Source of the DNA: Zobellia laminariae
GTDB lineage: Bacteria; Bacteroidota; Bacteroidia; Flavobacteriales; Flavobacteriaceae
Assembly (NCBI RefSeq): GCF_009725995.1
Contig: NZ_RCNS01000001.1
Location: forward strand, 1,319,195 to 1,383,194
Length of the DNA stretch: 64,000 nt
Reading direction: 5' to 3'
Below the pieces are notes generated by a model, which saw only the letters and a program-made list of their open reading frames with translations, was not told the DNA's origin and made no database searches. Positions 44,270 through 53,226 of the stretch are shown here, one piece after another; within the stretch, counting starts at the first letter, position 1; the number at the start of each line of letters is the position of its first letter. Position numbers and translations under genes: made by a program.

Positions 44270-46909
44270 ATGAAAAAACTAATAACCGCCTTTATTTTTC
44301 TTCTGTCCTATGGCACTTTTGCCCAAGACTTTGATAATTTAGAATCAGAAGAAATTGTAATTACTACCGAAACAGAACCGGTAAGTTTTTCTCCTGTTGC
44401 TGCAGAAACCTTCTCCATAAACGAAACTTTTGAAGAAGCTGCTGATAGACATGAAATTCCACATAGAACCTTTAGCGGTCTTTCTGGAACTGAGAATGGT
44501 TATTACATAATATCAGGGGTTTTCAGTAAAGAAAAAACACTTAATAAAACACTTAAGAAACTTCGTAAGAAGGGATTTGATTCGGCAGGATATATTGTGA
44601 ATCCAGAAAATGATCTTAACTATGTTTATCTAGCATACTATCCTTTTGGGCTTGAAGCCGTAGATGCTTGGGCGTCTAACTTAGATGACACTTACACAGA
44701 TGACAAGTGGATTCTTGAAATAGAAAATAGTGTTGTTATAGGAGGAGAGGAAGTTGATTTAAATGAAGAGGCTGAGTCTATTGAAAATGGTATTGCACCA
44801 TTAGAGGCCGTTACTGAAACTTCTGATTTATCAGAACTAGAGAAAATAGGGGAGGTTAAGGAGTTAGAAGAAATCCAAACGGAAGCGACTATTGCCAACG
44901 TTACTAATGCTGTTCCTGTAACAGAAACAGAATTACAAACAGAAATTGAAGAAGAAATAGAACTAGAAACAAAAGCACCAATAAATACCATTGCAGAAAC
45001 AGCTGACAAGACCAAGCTTTTACAACGGGCAGATCACTACTTTGATAAAATGTGGTACACTGAGGCCGCTGATCTTTATGAGCAGGCTTTAGAAAAAGGC
45101 GGAAAAAATCGTTCTAAAGATGTTATCCAAAAGACAGCAGACTCGTATTACTTTAACACCAATATGGAGAAAGCGTACGAATGGTACAATGTACTTTATG
45201 AAAACTATGGCAAGGAGATGTCATCTGAAAACATTTTTAAGTACGCACATTCTTTAAAAGGTACCGGGAAATATGCTAGATCCAAACGTCTTATGCGTCT
45301 TTACAATAAGAAAATGAAAGATGCACCTGCTAGTGAATTGGCTAATAATGTTCAGGAAAACGAAACTGCATTAGACAACATCTTGAATTCTAAAAAAGAT
45401 TTTGAAATCAAAAACTTAGCGGTCAATACAGAATATTCAGATTTCTCTCCAATGTTCTTAGATTCTAATCAAGTTGTATTTTCTTCTGCTAAGGATTCAT
45501 CATTTTTTAATACCAGACGGTATAAGTGGAATGATCAACCTTACTTAGATTTATATGTTGCAAAAGTAAATGAAGAATCTAACGACCTTAAAAATGCACT
45601 TAAATTTTCTAAAAAGATTAACACAAAATATCATGAAGCTTCGGTAACTTTTTCTCCGGATAATAGCACCATGTATTTTACACGTAACAATTATGGTAAA
45701 AAATTAAAGAGAGATGATAAAGGTATCAATCACCTTAAAATTTATAAATCTACCAAAGTAGATAATGAGTGGACGGAAGCTGTAGAAGTATCTTTTAATA
45801 GCGATGATTATTCTACCGGCCATCCAGCATTAAGCCCTGATGGAAAACAACTTTATTTTGTTTCCGATATGCCAGGTAGTTTAGGTAAGACAGATATTTT
45901 TGTAGTTGATGTTACGGAAGACGGTAGCTTCACAGAACCTAGAAACTTAGGGCCAACAATAAACACAGAACAACGCGAAATGTTCCCATTCTTTAACGGA
46001 ACTAAAATGTATTTCTCTTCTGACGGATTCACCGGTCTAGGTGGTCTGGATGTTTATGAGTGTGCTTTTGATGCAGAGAAAGGGTTTGCAGAGGTTAAGA
46101 ATTTGGGTCAACCTGTTAACAGTAATAAGGACGACTTTTCATATATAGTAAACGAAGAAAACCAACAAGGTTATTTTGCTTCTAATAGAGAAGGTGGTAA
46201 GGGTGATGATGATATCTACTCTTTCCAGAGATTGATTTTAGAAGAAGTTCCTGAAAACAATAATGCTATTGCTGGTGTAGTAACCGAAATGGTCACGGGA
46301 GACATAATGCCACAAGCATTAGTACAGCTTTTAGACGAAAACGGAATCAAGCTTAAAGAAATGACAACCGAAGATGACGGAAGCTTTATTTTCGAAGACT
46401 TAAACGATTCTACTCAATACACTTTAAAAACTGTTGAACCTAAATTTATTGACAACGAAAGATTAGTAACCACTACAGTAAATGATACAGTAAAAGTTGA
46501 TATTGCCATGAAGCGTCTTGAAGAAATGATCGCTATTGAAGATGGCATTAAGAAAATCAAGACTGAAATGATTTACTTTAATTTTGACAAAGCATCTATT
46601 AGACCTGATGCCGCCAAAGAACTGGATAAGTTAGTTAGTGTGATGAAAGAATTCCCGACTATAGTTATCAAAGTAGAATCGCATACGGATTCACGTGGAA
46701 CCAAGTCTTACAACGAGTACTTGTCAGACAAAAGGGCTAAATCTACAAGAGACTATATTATATCTCAAGGGGTTGATGCCAACCGTATAGAAAGCGCTAC
46801 CGGTTACGGAGAAAATAGATTGCTTAATGATTGTAATGGCTCATCTCCTTGTTCAGAAGCAGACCACTTGCTAAACAGAAGGTCAGAATTTATTATACTA
46901 AACATGTAA
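44270..46909 (+). CDS. OmpA family protein with SPOR-like, TPR, PD40 and carboxypeptidase-regulatory domains
   Basis: An 879-aa envelope protein. In order: a signal peptide (cleaved near TFAQ), a SPOR-like domain (about 78-140, GYYIISGVFSKEKTLNKTLK), an acidic linker, TPR-like helices (about 245-340), WD40-like PD40 repeats (about 380-655, with SPDNSTMYFTRNNY, ALSPDGKQLYFVSDMPG and YFASNREGG), a carboxypeptidase-regulatory-like domain (about 665-740), and a C-terminal OmpA domain (about 765-879) with FNFDKASIRPDA and SHTDSRGTKSYN, which binds peptidoglycan. Such proteins tether the outer membrane and often accompany PorP/SprF in type IX secretion, but no PorP/SprF is adjacent here. It has a strong terminator. 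Confidence 0.92.
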   Translation: MKKLITAFIFLLSYGTFAQDFDNLESEEIVITTETEPVSFSPVAAETFSINETFEEAADRHEIPHRTFSGLSGTENGYYIISGVFSKEKTLNKTLKKLRKKGFDSAGYIVNPENDLNYVYLAYYPFGLEAVDAWASNLDDTYTDDKWILEIENSVVIGGEEVDLNEEAESIENGIAPLEAVTETSDLSELEKIGEVKELEEIQTEATIANVTNAVPVTETELQTEIEEEIELETKAPINTIAETADKTKLLQRADHYFDKMWYTEAADLYEQALEKGGKNRSKDVIQKTADSYYFNTNMEKAYEWYNVLYENYGKEMSSENIFKYAHSLKGTGKYARSKRLMRLYNKKMKDAPASELANNVQENETALDNILNSKKDFEIKNLAVNTEYSDFSPMFLDSNQVVFSSAKDSSFFNTRRYKWNDQPYLDLYVAKVNEESNDLKNALKFSKKINTKYHEASVTFSPDNSTMYFTRNNYGKKLKRDDKGINHLKIYKSTKVDNEWTEAVEVSFNSDDYSTGHPALSPDGKQLYFVSDMPGSLGKTDIFVVDVTEDGSFTEPRNLGPTINTEQREMFPFFNGTKMYFSSDGFTGLGGLDVYECAFDAEKGFAEVKNLGQPVNSNKDDFSYIVNEENQQGYFASNREGGKGDDDIYSFQRLILEEVPENNNAIAGVVTEMVTGDIMPQALVQLLDENGIKLKEMTTEDDGSFIFEDLNDSTQYTLKTVEPKFIDNERLVTTTVNDTVKVDIAMKRLEEMIAIEDGIKKIKTEMIYFNFDKASIRPDAAKELDKLVSVMKEFPTIVIKVESHTDSRGTKSYNEYLSDKRAKSTRDYIISQGVDANRIESATGYGENRLLNDCNGSSPCSEADHLLNRRSEFIILNM

Positions 46910-46930
46910 AATATATAAACACCATATCTA

Positions 46931-46959
46931 AAAACCGCTGCCTTAATCGCAGCGGTTTT
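46931..46959 (+). terminator. Intrinsic terminator of the OmpA-family gene
   Basis: AAAACCGCTGC (46931-46941) and GCAGCGGTTTT (46949-46959) pair perfectly with a 7-base loop, followed by TTT. Confidence 0.9.
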
Positions 46960-47366
46960 TTTGTGTCTAAGCTATAAATAAACAGTTCGCTATTTAATTC
47001 TTTTTAATAGGTACATGTTGCACTTATGAGATAGTAATAGACTATCAGAAACCAACCGACAGAACTAATACCCAAATTATAATATCAACCCGAGAGAAAG
47101 AATATTCCCAATGGTATAAAGCAATTATAAAACAGTTTATCAGACGGGAATCGCACACCAAAATTAGCAGCAATTAAACAAGAGTATCATTATCTCGTGA
47201 ACGGTCTTATTTGAATGTGCTAAGATGCAACCCCTTAATCTGGCATTAGAGGTGTTTTAAATCTTTCTCTTGAACTTAACTTGTTTCCCTTGGACAAATA
47301 GTGGTCTTCGTTCAAAAAACAACTACAGGCCTTAAATTTGCTTAATTTAGGAAGTAGCTAAAACTA

Positions 47367-47399
47367 AAAAACGCCCATCTTTATGAGATGGGCGTTTTT
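47367..47399 (-). terminator. Intrinsic terminator of the DUF4837 gene (bidirectional)
   Basis: AAAAACGCCCATCT (47367-47380) and AGATGGGCGTTTTT (47386-47399) form a perfect 14-bp stem with a 5-base loop. It lies about 20 bp past the DUF4837 stop and has T-runs in both directions. Confidence 0.9.
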
Positions 47400-47418
47400 A
47401 TTATAAAATTAAAGCAGT

Positions 47419-48420
47419 CTATTTCTTAACCGCAGGTGTATCTAATTGTAAAGTTTTCATTATAGCCTCTAATTGAAAAAGGTCGTCCCGTTTTTGGGTT
47501 GCCGGTGCAAAAACAAACCCTTCCAACACCAACTTTCTATTACGTTCCTTATCGTTCAATATATACGTAAGGAAAGGACCTGCCATTGGATAATTTTTAA
47601 TATCCCAAAGACCTCTAACCTCAACGCCTTTTAAACCGGCAATTTCAACAGGATAAACATACGGAGCAAATGCAGGCTCTGTATGCATATGGGTTATCTT
47701 ACCCGTAACATCTGGGCCAGGAATGTATTTGGCGCCTATAGAATCGCGCATTGCCACGATATCTTTAACCAAGGTAGAATCATTATTAAAACTATTCTCA
47801 GGCATCTGATAAACGACAATATTGGCGGTACCTTTCTGAATTTCACGATCAATCCACACAAAATTATCTTCTTGCTTGCTCACATTGTATATAGAAGGCA
47901 CTTTCAAGGAAATACCAAACTTCTCCTGTAAGACAGTTTCTTTATTCAACGAACGATTAAAACGTTTTTGAACTGCTTCAATTTCCATATCTTTAAAAGA
48001 AGCTATAATCTCATCTGCTTTTGCATCTATATTTTCAATAAGCTCCTCTTTGGTAGTACCCTTAATGACACCCACACGTTGCGGCGTAGCGTACATATCA
48101 CTTTTAATGTGTGCAAGATTTAACGAATCTTGCTCAACATATAGAATAGACCTTGTATTTCTAATAGTGCCCGTAAAAAACTTAGGTGCCAATTGTTCCA
48201 TGGTGAACAAAGGCTCATCCATGGGCATACCTACCACAGGAGAAGCAAAATGACTTCTGAGACTATCACCAACGCTGCCGTTCCAAAGCTCATTGTCAAT
48301 AATTACAACTACAGAGTTAATTGCTCCAATAGAAGAGGGTAGGTAGGTAGTCTTCTTAGAGTCATTACAGGATAAAAGCGCTAGGGAAAAGAGTAAAATT
48401 AGTGTTCCAGCTTGTTTCAT
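47419..48420 (-). CDS. DUF4837 family lipoprotein
   Basis: A 333-aa lipoprotein (signal ending in LLFSLALLSC, Cys18) of the DUF4837 family found in Bacteroidota. Conserved-looking parts are SSIGAINSVVVIIDNELWNGSVG near the N-terminus and the C-terminal GLWDIKNYPMAGPFLTYILND. No catalytic motif is recognised. It lies 12 bp after the transglycosylase gene on the same strand, so the two are probably cotranscribed, suggesting a role at the cell wall or envelope. Confidence 0.88.
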   Translation of the reverse strand: MKQAGTLILLFSLALLSCNDSKKTTYLPSSIGAINSVVVIIDNELWNGSVGDSLRSHFASPVVGMPMDEPLFTMEQLAPKFFTGTIRNTRSILYVEQDSLNLAHIKSDMYATPQRVGVIKGTTKEELIENIDAKADEIIASFKDMEIEAVQKRFNRSLNKETVLQEKFGISLKVPSIYNVSKQEDNFVWIDREIQKGTANIVVYQMPENSFNNDSTLVKDIVAMRDSIGAKYIPGPDVTGKITHMHTEPAFAPYVYPVEIAGLKGVEVRGLWDIKNYPMAGPFLTYILNDKERNRKLVLEGFVFAPATQKRDDLFQLEAIMKTLQLDTPAVKK

Positions 48421-48432
48421 TTTGGTTTTGAT

Positions 48433-50076
48433 TTACGATGAGCATTCGCACAATTTTAATTTTGTGCCCGGTTTTAGATTCTTACCACTAATACCGTTCC
48501 ATTTTCGCAAATTATCTACAGAAATTCCAGGATATTTTTTTGAGATGGTCCAAAGGGAGTCTCCACTGCGTACTGTGTGGGTCTTTGTACCCGGTGCAAA
48601 GTTTTTTGAAGGAGTTGATGAACTTGATGAAGCAACGGCCGCCCCAGGAGTTTTTCTAGGAAAAATAGTAAGACGCTGTCCAATTCTTAAGTTGTTACTT
48701 CGTAAACCATTCCATTGTTTAATTTGGCTTACCCGAACCCCATAACGCCCGGCAATTTTACCAAGGAAGTCTCCATTACGTACTTTATATCGAATTCTAT
48801 TCTGCTCAGACTCTTTCACCAATTGCGGTAAAGGACCTTCCTTACTTTCTATTTCTTTCTTAACATGGTCATAGATGGCTCCTTCATTATTAACAAAGCT
48901 TCCAACAGCATGTTTTGGCAATCGCAAAGCATTATTCTTTCCTTCTATAAAAGGAATTACATAAAGCTTATAAGATGGATTTAAAACCTTTAATTCTTCT
49001 TTACTAACACCTGTAAGCTCAGAAACCTGATCAAACGTTATCAGGCCTTTAACGTGTACAGTATCGGTTTCAAAATAAGGTCTTTCTATTTTTTTTCCTC
49101 TTAAGCCATGTTCCTCGGCATATTCAAAAAGATACATCGTAGCCAAAAATGCGGGAACATAACCTGCCGTTTCTCTAGGCAAATACCGACGAATATTCCA
49201 ATAGTTTTTATAACCACCAGACCTTCTTATAGCCTTGTTTACATTACCTGGACCAGAATTATAGGCAGCAAGTGCCAAATCCCAATCGCCATAAATATCA
49301 TAAAGTTTAGCTAAGAACTGACAAGCGGCCACAGTAGATTTTAATGGATCACTACGTTCATCTACATAGCTACTTACGTCAAGCTTGTATTGCTTTCCTG
49401 TAGGATACATAAACTGCCAAAGACCGGTTGCACCAACATGTGATCTAGCACGAGGATTCAATGCCGATTCTACAATAGAAAGATATTTCATTTCTAAAGG
49501 AATGTCATGGTTGTCCAATTCCTGCTCAAACATTGGAAAATAGAATTGGCTCGTTGTCAACATACGCTCCATAAGATCTCTCTTTCTAAAAAGAAACGAT
49601 TTTATGACGTTCTCCAAAGAAGGATTGTAAGCTATGTTGAAAGGTGTTTTTTGGTTCAACCTTTCCAAACGGGCCTTTAGGGTATCCGTAGGAAGGGAAG
49701 TAGGGTAGGTCTTATCGTAATCTAATTTTTCAATCTCACGAAACATTTCATCGGATAGTGATGCGTTCGCGTAAAGCTCTTTCATCCAAAGGCTATCATA
49801 CTTGGCGGCCTCGGGTAAATCTTTAAGTTTAACAGTCAAGTCTAGACTATCTTTTTTAAGGACAATAGGGCTATCATTAATTGCAGTACTATCCAGAGCC
49901 ATTTGCTCCATCTGCTCAAGACCCTTTAAATCCATCGCCAAAGTATCCACGACAATTTCATCTGTTGGATTCTGAGCAACTACAACAGAATCTTTTTCTT
50001 GTTCTTGCGCCACCAAGGGCAGAGACAAAACAAGACTTGAAAATACCGTAAGGAAACGTTTTCTATTTTTTATCAT
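48433..50076 (-). CDS. MltD-like membrane-bound lytic transglycosylase with LysM repeats
   Basis: A 547-aa murein-cleaving enzyme. It has a signal peptide (near SLPLVAQ), a low-complexity linker, a transglycosylase SLT domain (about 180-300) with the catalytic Glu in YLSIVESALNPRARS and the GLWQFMYPTG and AAYNSGPGNVNKAI motifs, and two C-terminal LysM repeats (about 400-450 and 498-545; YKVRNGDFLGKIAGRYGV, HTVRSGDSLWTISKKYPG) for peptidoglycan binding. It cuts the glycan strand to 1,6-anhydro ends during wall remodelling. It precedes the DUF4837 lipoprotein gene by 12 bp. Confidence 0.93.
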   Translation of the reverse strand: MIKNRKRFLTVFSSLVLSLPLVAQEQEKDSVVVAQNPTDEIVVDTLAMDLKGLEQMEQMALDSTAINDSPIVLKKDSLDLTVKLKDLPEAAKYDSLWMKELYANASLSDEMFREIEKLDYDKTYPTSLPTDTLKARLERLNQKTPFNIAYNPSLENVIKSFLFRKRDLMERMLTTSQFYFPMFEQELDNHDIPLEMKYLSIVESALNPRARSHVGATGLWQFMYPTGKQYKLDVSSYVDERSDPLKSTVAACQFLAKLYDIYGDWDLALAAYNSGPGNVNKAIRRSGGYKNYWNIRRYLPRETAGYVPAFLATMYLFEYAEEHGLRGKKIERPYFETDTVHVKGLITFDQVSELTGVSKEELKVLNPSYKLYVIPFIEGKNNALRLPKHAVGSFVNNEGAIYDHVKKEIESKEGPLPQLVKESEQNRIRYKVRNGDFLGKIAGRYGVRVSQIKQWNGLRSNNLRIGQRLTIFPRKTPGAAVASSSSSTPSKNFAPGTKTHTVRSGDSLWTISKKYPGISVDNLRKWNGISGKNLKPGTKLKLCECSS

Positions 50077-50117
50077 CTAAAGTGCTTATGTAGCGGTGCG
50101 GGTAGTTCTTATTAATA

Positions 50118-50143
50118 TAGGGTTACAGCGAACTGTAACCCTA
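50118..50143. repeat. Perfect 11-bp inverted repeat between pgk and the MltD-like gene
   Basis: TAGGGTTACAG (50118-50128) and CTGTAACCCTA (50133-50143) flank the tetraloop CGAA; in the minus-strand RNA the loop is UUCG, a very stable tetraloop. It lacks a T-run, so it is not a standard terminator. It could stabilise the pgk 3' end, attenuate the next gene or be an operator. Confidence 0.6.
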
Positions 50144-50222
50144 CTAAAATCGTACTTTTTTTCTGAAAAATAAAATTTTTATTCAATTAAACGTTACGCG
50201 CCGTTTATCGATAACGCCTTTG

Positions 50223-51413
50223 TTAGCCGATTATTGCAGCGATACCTGGCAAGGTTTTACCCTCTAAACTCTCTAACATAGCACCTCCGCCTGTAGATAC
50301 ATAACTAACCTTATCCTCAAAACCGAATTGTTTAACAGCAGCAACCGAATCACCACCACCTACAAGTGAAAATGCACCACCTTGTGTAGCTTCGTCAATA
50401 TAATTACCCAAAGCAATTGTTCCTTTAGCAAAACTTTCCATTTCAAAAACACCAATAGGACCGTTCCATAGGATGGTTTTTGATTTTAAGATTACCTCTT
50501 TAAAAATTGCCAATGTTTTTGGACCTGCATCCAAACCTTGCCATCCCTCAGGAATTTTATCCACATCTATAACTTGTGTATTGGCATCATTAGCAAAATC
50601 ATCTGCAGCTAAAACATCAACAGGAATATGTACTTGAACATTTTTTTCTTTGGCTTTTTTCAAAATATCCAATGCCAAATCCATTTTATCGTCCTCACAG
50701 ATAGAGTCACCTACTTTACCACCTTGTGCCTTAACAAAAGTATATGTCATACCACCACCAATAATTAGGTGGTCTACCTTATCCAATATATTTTCTATAA
50801 TAGTAATCTTTGAAGAAACTTTAGCGCCTCCTAAAATTGCCAAAACTGGTTTTTCTCCGGTTTGCATCACCTTATCGATAGCTTCAATTTCTTTAGCTAA
50901 AAGAAGACCAAAACATCTTGCTTCAGGAAAGAATTTAGCTATTACAGTAGTTGAGGCATGAGCTCTATGTGCTGTACCAAAAGCATCATTAACATAAATA
51001 TCGCCTAATTTAGAAAGTTGTTCAGCAAAGGCTTCATCTCCCTTTTCTTCTTCGGCGTGGAACCTAAGGTTTTCTAATAATAGTATTTCACCTGGCTGAA
51101 GTTCAGCAACCGCTTTTTCAGCAACATCACCTACACAATCAGAAACAAACTTTACGGTAACACCAATAACTTCAGAAACTTTACTGCAAATATGTTGCAA
51201 AGATAAATCTGGATTTACCTGTCCTTTTGGTCTTCCCAAGTGGCTCATTAAAACAGCACTTCCGCCATCTTCAAGCACCTTTATAATTGTTGGCTTGGCA
51301 GCCTCTATACGGTTAGCATCTGCTACTTTGAAATTCTCATCTAAAGGAACGTTGAAATCAACGCGAATGAGAGCTTTCTTATTTTCAAAATTAAAGTCGT
51401 TTACAGTTTTCAT
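50223..51413 (-). CDS. pgk: Phosphoglycerate kinase
   Basis: A 396-aa glycolytic enzyme that moves the phosphate of 1,3-bisphosphoglycerate to ADP. The N-terminal [23 protein letters not shown], the SHLGRPKG loop, LLLENLRFH and the C-terminal nucleotide-binding [11 protein letters not shown] and [19 protein letters not shown] are intact and length is normal. It appears to be a single-gene unit with a promoter element close upstream, divergent from the polymerase subunit gene. Confidence 0.98.
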   Translation of the reverse strand: MKTVNDFNFENKKALIRVDFNVPLDENFKVADANRIEAAKPTIIKVLEDGGSAVLMSHLGRPKGQVNPDLSLQHICSKVSEVIGVTVKFVSDCVGDVAEKAVAELQPGEILLLENLRFHAEEEKGDEAFAEQLSKLGDIYVNDAFGTAHRAHASTTVIAKFFPEARCFGLLLAKEIEAIDKVMQTGEKPVLAILGGAKVSSKITIIENILDKVDHLIIGGGMTYTFVKAQGGKVGDSICEDDKMDLALDILKKAKEKNVQVHIPVDVLAADDFANDANTQVIDVDKIPEGWQGLDAGPKTLAIFKEVILKSKTILWNGPIGVFEMESFAKGTIALGNYIDEATQGGAFSLVGGGDSVAAVKQFGFEDKVSYVSTGGGAMLESLEGKTLPGIAAIIG

Positions 51414-51435
51414 GTTATGCGGTTTTAGCGAGTGG

Positions 51436-51443
51436 CAAATGTA
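51436..51443 (-). promoter_or_regulatory. Candidate -7 promoter element for pgk
   Basis: On the minus strand TACATTTG fits TAnnTTTG, 22 bases before the pgk ATG. The -33 element is unclear. Confidence 0.45.
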
Positions 51444-51518
51444 ATAAAAAGGATGTTAGACTGGAAGTCCAAAATCATTAGACTATAGATATTAACCATA
51501 TTTAAGATGTTGACCTCC

Positions 51519-51550
51519 TTGGATCTTATATATTAAAAAAGTTATCTTTG
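51519..51550 (+). promoter_or_regulatory. Candidate promoter of the delta-prime gene, possibly leaderless
   Basis: TTG (51519-51521) and TATCTTTG (51543-51550) are separated by 21 bases, close to the Bacteroidota -33/-7 arrangement. The -7 element ends only 4 bases before the ATG at 51555, so the transcript would start at or next to the initiation codon. Confidence 0.5.
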
Positions 51551-51554
51551 GACC

Positions 51555-52706
51555 ATGCTGTTTAATGACATTTTAGGGCTATCTCACATCAAGAACCATT
51601 TGGCTACCAGTGCCGATGCTGGCAGAGTTCCTCATGCCCAATTATTTGTAGGACCGGAAGGCTCAGGTACCCTTCCTATGGCAATTGCTTACGCCCAATA
51701 TATTATTTGCCAAAATAGTAACGGGGAAAATAACGGAGAGAACCAAAGTTGTAACTTAAAGTTTGGTTCACTTTCACATCCGGATATGCATTTTGCTTTT
51801 CCTGTTGCCAATTCTGATAAGATAAAAAGCCACGCCGTTAGTAACCATTATATGGAAGAATGGCGACAGTTTGTAAATGAGCAACCCTACGGTAACCTTT
51901 TTGATTGGTACCGGTTAATTGGTATTGAAAAAAAACAGGGTCAAATTGGCGTTGACGAAGCTCAGGACGTTGTTAGAAAACTAGTCTTAAAATCATATGA
52001 AGGTGGGTATAAAGTGATGTTAATTTGGATGGCAGAAAAAATGAACACCGCTGCTTCCAATAAACTCTTAAAACTTATAGAGGAGCCTCCCAACAAAACA
52101 GTCTTTATTCTTATTACCGAAGACGAGGAACAGATTATTCAAACAATTCGTTCCCGGTGTCAAGTTTTACATTTCCCGCCTCTGGCAGAAGAAGCCATGG
52201 CCACTGCCCTTGTAGAAAAAGGTGCGCTAAGAGAAGAAGCGCTACGAATTGCACACGAAGCAAACGGAAACTTCAACAAGGCATTAGATTTAATGAACGA
52301 GGATTCTGAAGACCTGATCTTTGAAAAATGGTTCGTACAATGGGTACGCAGTGCATTTAAGGCAAAGGGTAATAAAAGTGCCATTCAGGATCTTATTATG
52401 TGGAGTGAAGAAGTAGCCAAGACCGGTAGGGAAACTCAAAAGAAATTTCTACACTATTGCATAGCGGTAATGAGGCAAGCCATGCTTATTAATTTTAATA
52501 CAAAGGAGCTTGCTTTTATGCGAATACATGCCGATGGTTTTAGCTTGGATAAATTTGCCCCTTTTGTTCATGAAAACAATATTGTAACTATTGTAAAAGA
52601 ACTAGAAGATGCCATTTATCACGTGGAACGAAATGGCAATTCTAAGATTATACTTACCGATTTATCTATAAAACTAACACGTCTTTTACACAGAAAACCT
52701 GCTTAG
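51555..52706 (+). CDS. holB: DNA polymerase III subunit delta prime (HolB-like)
   Basis: A 383-aa clamp-loader subunit of the AAA+ family. The N-terminal ILGLSHIKNHLATSADAGRVPHAQLFVGPEG is typical, the P-loop GPEGSGTL is degenerate (no Lys), as expected for the non-hydrolysing delta prime, and IRSRCQVLHFPPL is the SRC motif. The usual four-Cys zinc module is reduced to two Cys around an Asn/Glu-rich loop. It loads the sliding clamp together with delta and tau/gamma. Followed 64 bp later by a DoxX-like gene. Confidence 0.88.
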   Translation: MLFNDILGLSHIKNHLATSADAGRVPHAQLFVGPEGSGTLPMAIAYAQYIICQNSNGENNGENQSCNLKFGSLSHPDMHFAFPVANSDKIKSHAVSNHYMEEWRQFVNEQPYGNLFDWYRLIGIEKKQGQIGVDEAQDVVRKLVLKSYEGGYKVMLIWMAEKMNTAASNKLLKLIEEPPNKTVFILITEDEEQIIQTIRSRCQVLHFPPLAEEAMATALVEKGALREEALRIAHEANGNFNKALDLMNEDSEDLIFEKWFVQWVRSAFKAKGNKSAIQDLIMWSEEVAKTGRETQKKFLHYCIAVMRQAMLINFNTKELAFMRIHADGFSLDKFAPFVHENNIVTIVKELEDAIYHVERNGNSKIILTDLSIKLTRLLHRKPA

Positions 52707-52770
52707 CCTATACTATACTACCACTTTTTTTTGGTAACTTAATGGTACCCAACCATCAAACCAAAAGATT

Positions 52771-53169
52771 ATGGATACTTTTCTCAACTCTGCCACCGAG
52801 CTATTAATCTTAATATTTTTGATTATTGTTTTCATGCAAAGCGGTATTGATAAAGTATTTAATTGGAAAGAAAACCTTTCTTGGCTCAAAGAGCATTTTT
52901 CAGGAACTCCTCTAGAAAATTTAGTTCCGTTACTATTGGGCACATTGCTGCTTATAGAAACTACATCAGGAATTTTATGCGCCATAGGACTATATCAGAT
53001 AATAATCATGGGAGAGAGCAGCATTGCGCTTTACGGAAGTATCCTATCCTGCGTCTCTTTGCTAATGCTTATGTTTGGCCAACGTATGGCCAAAGACTAT
53101 GAAGGAGCAAAGACCATTGCTGTCTATTTTATTCCAGCTATATTTTTGGTCTATATTCTTCAGACATAA
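52771..53169 (+). CDS. DoxX family membrane protein
   Basis: A 132-aa protein with four hydrophobic segments (about 8-24, 50-70, 76-96, 110-130), matching DoxX-like small membrane proteins. The start FLNSATELLILIFLIIVFMQSGIDKVFNW and the SWLKEHFSGTPLENLVPLLLG loop are typical of the family. Proposed roles of relatives include thiosulphate or quinone-linked redox processes, but none can be assigned here. It ends in a strong bidirectional terminator. Confidence 0.82.
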   Translation: MDTFLNSATELLILIFLIIVFMQSGIDKVFNWKENLSWLKEHFSGTPLENLVPLLLGTLLLIETTSGILCAIGLYQIIIMGESSIALYGSILSCVSLLMLMFGQRMAKDYEGAKTIAVYFIPAIFLVYILQT

Positions 53170-53207
53170 AAAAAGCGTCTACAGATATTAACCTGTAGAC
53201 GCTTTTT
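53170..53207. terminator. Bidirectional terminator between the DoxX and OmpH genes
   Basis: AAAAAGCGTCTACAG (53170-53184) and CTGTAGACGCTTTTT (53193-53207) form a perfect 15-bp stem with an 8-base loop and T-runs on both strands; it serves two convergent genes. Confidence 0.92.
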
Positions 53208-53226
53208 AATTAATTATATTTGGTAA

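Larger units (their letters stand above)
46910..47418. other. Long intergenic region (509 bp) flanked by two terminators
   Basis: Between the convergent OmpA and DUF4837 genes. Apart from a terminator at each end it shows no open frame of note, only a minor inverted repeat GATAGT/ACTATC near 47030-47047. It may be a remnant of a lost gene, since flavobacterial spacers here are usually short, but no protein similarity is recognisable. Confidence 0.5.

Noticed and set aside
44692..45015. A 107-aa open frame opposite the OmpA-family gene
   Set aside because: Ser/Val-rich composition mirrors the Glu/Thr-rich linker on the other strand; no start signal and fully nested.
52616..52629. A third parS-like sequence (TTATCACGTGGAAC context)
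   Set aside because: Only one half-site matches; three mismatches in the other half and located inside the delta-prime coding region.
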